A stretch of 64,000 nucleotides of DNA from Geosiphon pyriformis (lineage: Eukaryota; Glomeromycota; Glomeromycetes; Archaeosporales; Geosiphonaceae), in NCBI GenBank assembly GCA_016748015.1, contig JAAOMT010000303.1:1012288-1076287 (forward strand). Direction: 5' to 3'. Under the pieces are notes generated by a model. The model saw only the letters and a program-made list of their open reading frames with translations, searched no databases and was not told the DNA's origin. Every line of letters starts with the position of its first letter. The first letter of the stretch is position 1. This document shows, piece after piece, positions 62,604-64,000 of the stretch. Both the position numbers and the translations under genes were made by a program.

Positions 62604-63682
62604 AGAATAAATTATTATTATTATTATTATTTATTTATTTATTTTTTCGAAATAACGAAAAAAAAAATTTCAATTTATAAAGTCTCACAAGTAAAAAGTA
62701 CTTTTTTTAAAATTTTAAAATTTAAGGAATGATTTGTTAAAAATAAATTTCATATTAATATTTCAAAGACCAAATTTTGTTTTCATTCTAAAAGTTTTCC
62801 ATTCAAATTTATTGATATGAATAATGAGAGTTTTCATGAAATAAAAGATTTTTGATAATGTAAAACCCACCTCATACTCGGGAACGATTAAGAATGAACC
62901 AATACGCTTTTCAAAATTGAAGATAACGTAAACGAATCAACTATACGTCAGTTTTTAATAAAGAGAAACGTATTACAAACATTAAAATATTTAGATAATG
63001 ACCTGGGCAAAAGGACTATCTTGCACTAATAAAATCCCAAAAGTTGAAAATAAAAAATATTGAAAAAAATAAAAAATATTGAAAAATATTGAAAAAATGA
63101 AAAATAAACCTTTTGGTTTGATCACAAGCTGTTTCATCCATAAATAAAAGATTGGTCCGTGCGCGTTTTCATTAAAAAAAATTTTAGTTTTACTAAATTA
63201 AAGAATCATCATTAAATTAAATTTTACGATTTTTTTTTTTTTTTTAGATTGACATAAATGGGTTAATTTTAATTCCCTGTTATATTCTAAAGAATTTGGT
63301 ATCGATATCTCATGTATGACAATTTTTTGATTTTTGACGTTTTTTCAAAATCAATCTACAATCATCAATGAAAAGAAGAATTTGATAAGAAAAAACAGAA
63401 GGGTGGGACAGGAAAGTAATAGCGATGAAAAGCAAAAGCAAAAGCAAAAGCAAAAGCAAAGGAAAGCAAAGCAGCAACAGCATTTAAACTTGTGTGTGAA
63501 TTATTATTGATGAACTCTTACACTTAAAAAAGGAAAAATTAGAAAAATTAATTCTCTTTTGTTGGCGACCTGATAAAATTAGTTTCAATTTGACATATTT
63601 ATATCATTCTTAAGGTCGGCTACAACCTTTGATTAACTTGACTTTTCCGATTCCCCCGCAAAAAGCGAAAATACCTCAAGTT
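62604..63682. other. intergenic region right of the deaminase gene
   Basis: About 1.1 kb, AT-rich, with a (TTA)n run at 62615-62640, GAAAAATATT repeats near 63055-63100 and long A or T runs. The only distinctive part is the AAAAGC array at 63428. No open frame worth calling; the last 150 bp may be the promoter of the gene suggested at 63683. Confidence 0.45.
63428..63457 (+). repeat. (AAAAGC)5 microsatellite
   Basis: Five perfect AAAAGC units followed by imperfect AAAGG/AAAGC units. Confidence 0.9.
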
Positions 63683-63744
63683 ATGACAAATAAAAAGGCG
63701 GGAAAACCCAAATCTGAATCAATCGGTTTCCGGAAATGGGATCT
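63683..63744 (+). CDS. possible first exon of a gene running off the window
   Basis: ATG at 63683 opens 20 codons (MTNKKAGKPKSESIGFRKWD) and then meets a good donor, GTAAGA, at 63745. A T-rich tract with AG at 63839-63840 could be the acceptor. The flanks are GC-richer than elsewhere. The product is basic and cannot be identified; the continuation is cut by a poly-T run and the window end. Confidence 0.3.
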
Positions 63745-63919
63745 GTAAGAATTTTTTATATGACTAACCAAATTAAGTATGTAAAGATGATGATGTCTTA
63801 ATTTAAATAAGTGAAAGAATTTTTTTTTTTTTTTTTTTAGTTTCTCCGTTCTAAGGAAACATACAATGATAAACATACACAGCCAAACAATAATTTAATC
63901 ATGCACACTTTATTTCTCA

Positions 63920-63921
<2 letters not shown>

Positions 63922-63988
<67 letters not shown>
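63922..63988. repeat. 67-base T homopolymer
   Basis: Uninterrupted T from 63922 to 63988. It may be a true A/T homopolymer or an assembly or sequencing artefact near a contig end. Confidence 0.9.
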
Positions 63989-63993
<5 letters not shown>

Positions 63994-64000
63994 TTAATTA

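Overview
The window looks like a repeat-rich, very AT-rich fungal chromosome segment. Intron-dense host genes, GT-AG introns mostly of 50-150 bp, fungal-type enzymes, and LINE and Ty3 families resembling those of arbuscular mycorrhizal fungi suggest Glomeromycotina (Rhizophagus-like). That placement is an inference from family resemblance, not a search.

Layout. Positions 1-2252 carry host genes: the 3' end of an unrecognised gene (+) and a six-exon prefoldin subunit 3 gene (-). Positions 2253-48640 are a transposon block. At least three non-LTR (LINE) copies, plus a fourth very decayed remnant, all lie on the minus strand head to tail. LINE A (3230-10080) is uninterrupted. LINE B (10800-12140, 18095-21347, 29031-30245) is split by a deleted Ty3 element with LTRs in opposite orientation (12632-18088) and by Ty3-1 (21348-29030), the best-preserved element. 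LINE C (30740-33488, 43085-47090) is split by Ty3-2 (33489-43084). LINE D (47190-48640) is a remnant. Positions 48840-63744 are host genes again: argininosuccinate synthase (-), acetyl-CoA acetyltransferase (-), a Red1/ZFC3H1-like zinc-finger protein (+), a major facilitator transporter (+), an ADAL-type adenosine/N6-methyl-AMP deaminase (+), and perhaps the first exon of another gene.

All transposons are broken. The breaks are overwhelmingly those expected from C-to-T and G-to-A transitions: TGG to TGA/TAG, CAA/CAG to TAA/TAG, CGA to TGA. The two 666-bp LTRs of Ty3-1 differ at about 40 sites by eye, nearly all transitions, and older copies are driven almost wholly to A and T. The neighbouring host genes show no such decay.

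Most worth a second look: a stop-free third reading frame (27643-28395) downstream of the integrase of Ty3-1; a TAATG stop-start junction between the two LINE reading frames; an 18-nt primer-binding site shared by two otherwise different Ty3 families; and the opposite-facing LTR pair. Intron borders were placed by eye from reading frame, GT-AG and family conservation.
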